From Xanthostigma xanthostigma (lineage: Eukaryota; Arthropoda; Insecta; Raphidioptera; Raphidiidae): a stretch of DNA of 64,000 nt. The translations under genes were made by a program, and so were the position numbers. Positions 62,679 through 64,000 of this stretch are shown one piece after another. The notes beneath the pieces were generated by a model. That model saw only the letters and a list, made by a program, of their open reading frames with translations. It made no database searches and had not been told where the DNA came from. Positions within the stretch are counted from its first letter, which is position 1, and each line of letters starts with the position of its first letter. The DNA lies in assembly GCA_963575645.1 (NCBI GenBank), contig OY754475.1, positions 14,670,509 to 14,734,508 on the forward strand, read 5' to 3'.

Positions 62679-63833
62679 AAATAAAGCAATTTTGCCTATA
62701 AGGACTCATAGCACGCAATTGTCGTGAAGCATGTAAAAACTGCTTGTCTGCGTGAAAATGATAGTAAATATGCAGTTTGCATTTTCTTATAAGAGAATAA
62801 TCCAAACCTGAATGTTATAGTGTAAATAGACTTACCCTCATGAAATAAAGCAATTTTGCCTATAAGGACTCATTAGCACCTAAATGTCGTAAAGCATGTA
62901 AAAACTGCTTGTCTGCGTTAAAATAATGGTTAATATGCAGTTTGCATTTTCTTATGACAGAATGATCCAAACCTGAATGTTATAGTGTAAATAGACTTAC
63001 CTTTCATGAAATAAAGCAATTTTGCCTATAAGGACTCATTTGCCCCTAATTGTCATTAAGCATGTAAAAACTGCTTGTATGCGTTAAAATAATGGTTAAT
63101 ATGCAGATTGCATTTTCTTATGAGAGATTGATCCAAACCTGAATGTTATAGTGTAAATAGACTTACCTTTGTAAAATAAAGCAATTTTGCCTATAAGGAC
63201 TCATTTGCACGCAATTGTCGTGAAGCATGTAAAAACTGCTTGTCTGCGTTAAAATAATGGTTAATATGCAGTTTGCATTTTCTTATGAGAGAATGATCCA
63301 AACCTGAATGTTATAGTGTAAGTAAACTTACCTTTGTGAAATAAAGCAATTTTGCCTATAAGGACTCATTTGCACGCAATTGTCGTGATCATGTAAAAAC
63401 TGCTTGTCTGCGTGAAAATGATAGTAAATATGCAGTTTGCATTTTCTTATAAGAGAATAATCCAAACCTGAATGTTATAGTGTAAATAGACTTACCCTCA
63501 TGAAATAAAGCAATTTTGCCTATAAGGACTCATTAGCACCTAAATGTCGTAAAGCATGTAAAAACTGCTTGTCTGCGTTAAAATAATGGTTAATATGCAG
63601 TTTGCATTTTCTTATGACAGAATGATCCAAACCTGAATGTTATAGTGTAAATAGACTTACCTTTCATGAAATAAAGCAATTTTGCCTATAAGGACTCATT
63701 TGCCCCTAATTGTCATTAAGCATGTAAAAACTGCTTGTATGCGTTAAAATAATGGTTAATATGCAGATTGCATTTTCTTATGAGAGAATGATCTAAACAT
63801 AAATGTTATAGTGTAAATAGACTTACCCTCATG
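62679..63833. repeat. Block A, partial 12-mer m1-m7, entering block B again
   Basis: m1-m7 as at 2-1157 and 31,507-32,662. m5 has a small deletion, giving gtcgtgatcatg at about 63,383. m7 leads into aaacataaatg (63,796), the same exit to block B as in the other two places. Confidence 0.9.
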
Positions 63834-64000
63834 AAATAAAGCAATTTTGCCTATAGGCACTCATTTGCATCTAATTGTCGTAAAGCATGTAAAAACTGCT
63901 TGTCTGCGTTAAAATAATGGTTAATATGCAGTTTGCATTTTCTTATGAGAGAATAATCCAAACCTGAGTGTTATAGTGTAAATAGACTAACCTTTATTAA
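63834..64000. repeat. Start of a third block B, cut by the window edge
   Basis: A ctataggcactcatttgcatc monomer like 1,158 and 32,663. Near 63,950 it turns into gagaataatccaaacctgagtg, which in the other B copies comes about eight monomers later. This third B therefore starts shortened, or is a mosaic. Confidence 0.75.

Larger units (their letters stand above)
1..64000. repeat. Tandem satellite array, ~165-bp monomer, head-to-tail throughout
   Basis: Every stretch of the window is a copy of one ~165-bp monomer. The landmark aaataaagcaattttgcc recurs at 2, 166, 332, 497, 662, 827 and so on to the end, always on the same strand. Most spacings are 165; 164 and 166 occur where single-base indels mark particular variants. 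About 388 monomers fit. No unique sequence, transposon or inverted segment interrupts the array, and it is cut by both window edges. A hand count of a typical monomer gives about 32% GC. Arrays of nucleosome-length AT-rich monomers with higher-order structure are typical of eukaryotic centromeres and heterochromatin; which chromosome region this is cannot be read from the sequence. I do not recognise the family, so the host is not assigned. No gene of any length is supported anywhere in the window. Confidence 0.98.

Noticed and set aside
1-64000. CRISPR array
   Set aside because: The repeats are contiguous 165-bp monomers with no short repeat/unique spacer alternation and no cas genes.
1-64000. 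CENP-B box
   Set aside because: I saw no match to the core TTCG....A..CGGG. The only TTCG occurrences are in the gcagttcgcat variant, with no CGGG at the required spacing.
1-64000. Transposable element insertions, LTRs or target-site duplications
   Set aside because: The monomer phase is unbroken from end to end; all length changes are whole monomers or a few bases.
1-64000. tRNA, rRNA or other RNA genes
   Set aside because: No conserved tRNA boxes, rRNA segments or snRNA motifs were seen; all sequence is accounted for by monomers.
1-64000. AATAAA in most monomers (gaaataaagc) as polyadenylation signals
   Set aside because: The hexamer is a fixed part of the monomer in an AT-rich repeat, and no transcription unit is visible. 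It could end satellite transcripts, but nothing in the sequence tests that.
1-64000. Telomeric or subtelomeric repeat tracts
   Set aside because: No TTAGGG, TTTAGGG or TTAGG runs were seen.
1-64000. Assignment to a named plant, fish, insect or mollusc satellite of similar length
   Set aside because: Several families have monomers of 155-180 bp, but I could not match this sequence to any from memory, so length alone is not used.

Overview
The whole 64 kb window is one uninterrupted tandem satellite array. A monomer of about 165 bp (observed spacing 164-166 bp) repeats head to tail in one orientation from the first base to the last, roughly 388 copies (64,000/165). Base composition is AT-rich; a typical monomer counted by hand is about 32% GC. 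I found no gene, RNA gene, transposon, unique spacer or inverted segment. The array runs off both ends of the window.

This points to a eukaryotic chromosome assembled with long reads, most likely centromeric or other constitutive heterochromatin. The reasons are the nucleosome-scale monomer, the very long homogeneous array, nested higher-order repeats and short dyad symmetries within the monomer. I do not recognise the monomer, and I cannot say plant or animal from it. Centromeric function is inference.

The interest lies in the higher-order structure, which I traced with diagnostic single-base variants and short indels. Names A-E are mine. Order in the first half: A (m1-m7 of a 12-mer, 2-1157), B (1158-5.04 kb), C (5.04-9.48 kb, local tandem duplications), D (9.48-12.57 kb), a linker (12.57-13.94 kb), E (13.9-28.0 kb, five copies of a TGATCA-bearing unit plus a tail, interrupted by an A fragment at 22.6-23.6 kb), an E tail (28.0-28.7 kb), then A (28.7-32.66 kb, with one complete 12-mer at 29,526-31,506). 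The second half repeats the order: B (32.66-36.2 kb), a shortened C containing an A fragment (36.2-39.94 kb), then D + E tail + A as a 6,596-bp super-repeat present 2.5 times (39.94-56.3 kb), then a run of 12-mer A units (56.2-63.83 kb), and back into B at 63,834.

The hierarchy is therefore 165 bp monomer, 330/660 bp sub-duplications, a ~1,980 bp 12-mer, a ~6,596 bp 40-mer and a ~31 kb macro-order seen about twice. Junctions between blocks are in register with the monomer, and two-monomer patches have been swapped between distant blocks. This is the pattern expected of unequal exchange and gene conversion. The window shows a satellite in the middle of such evolution; I see no sign of an encoded system.
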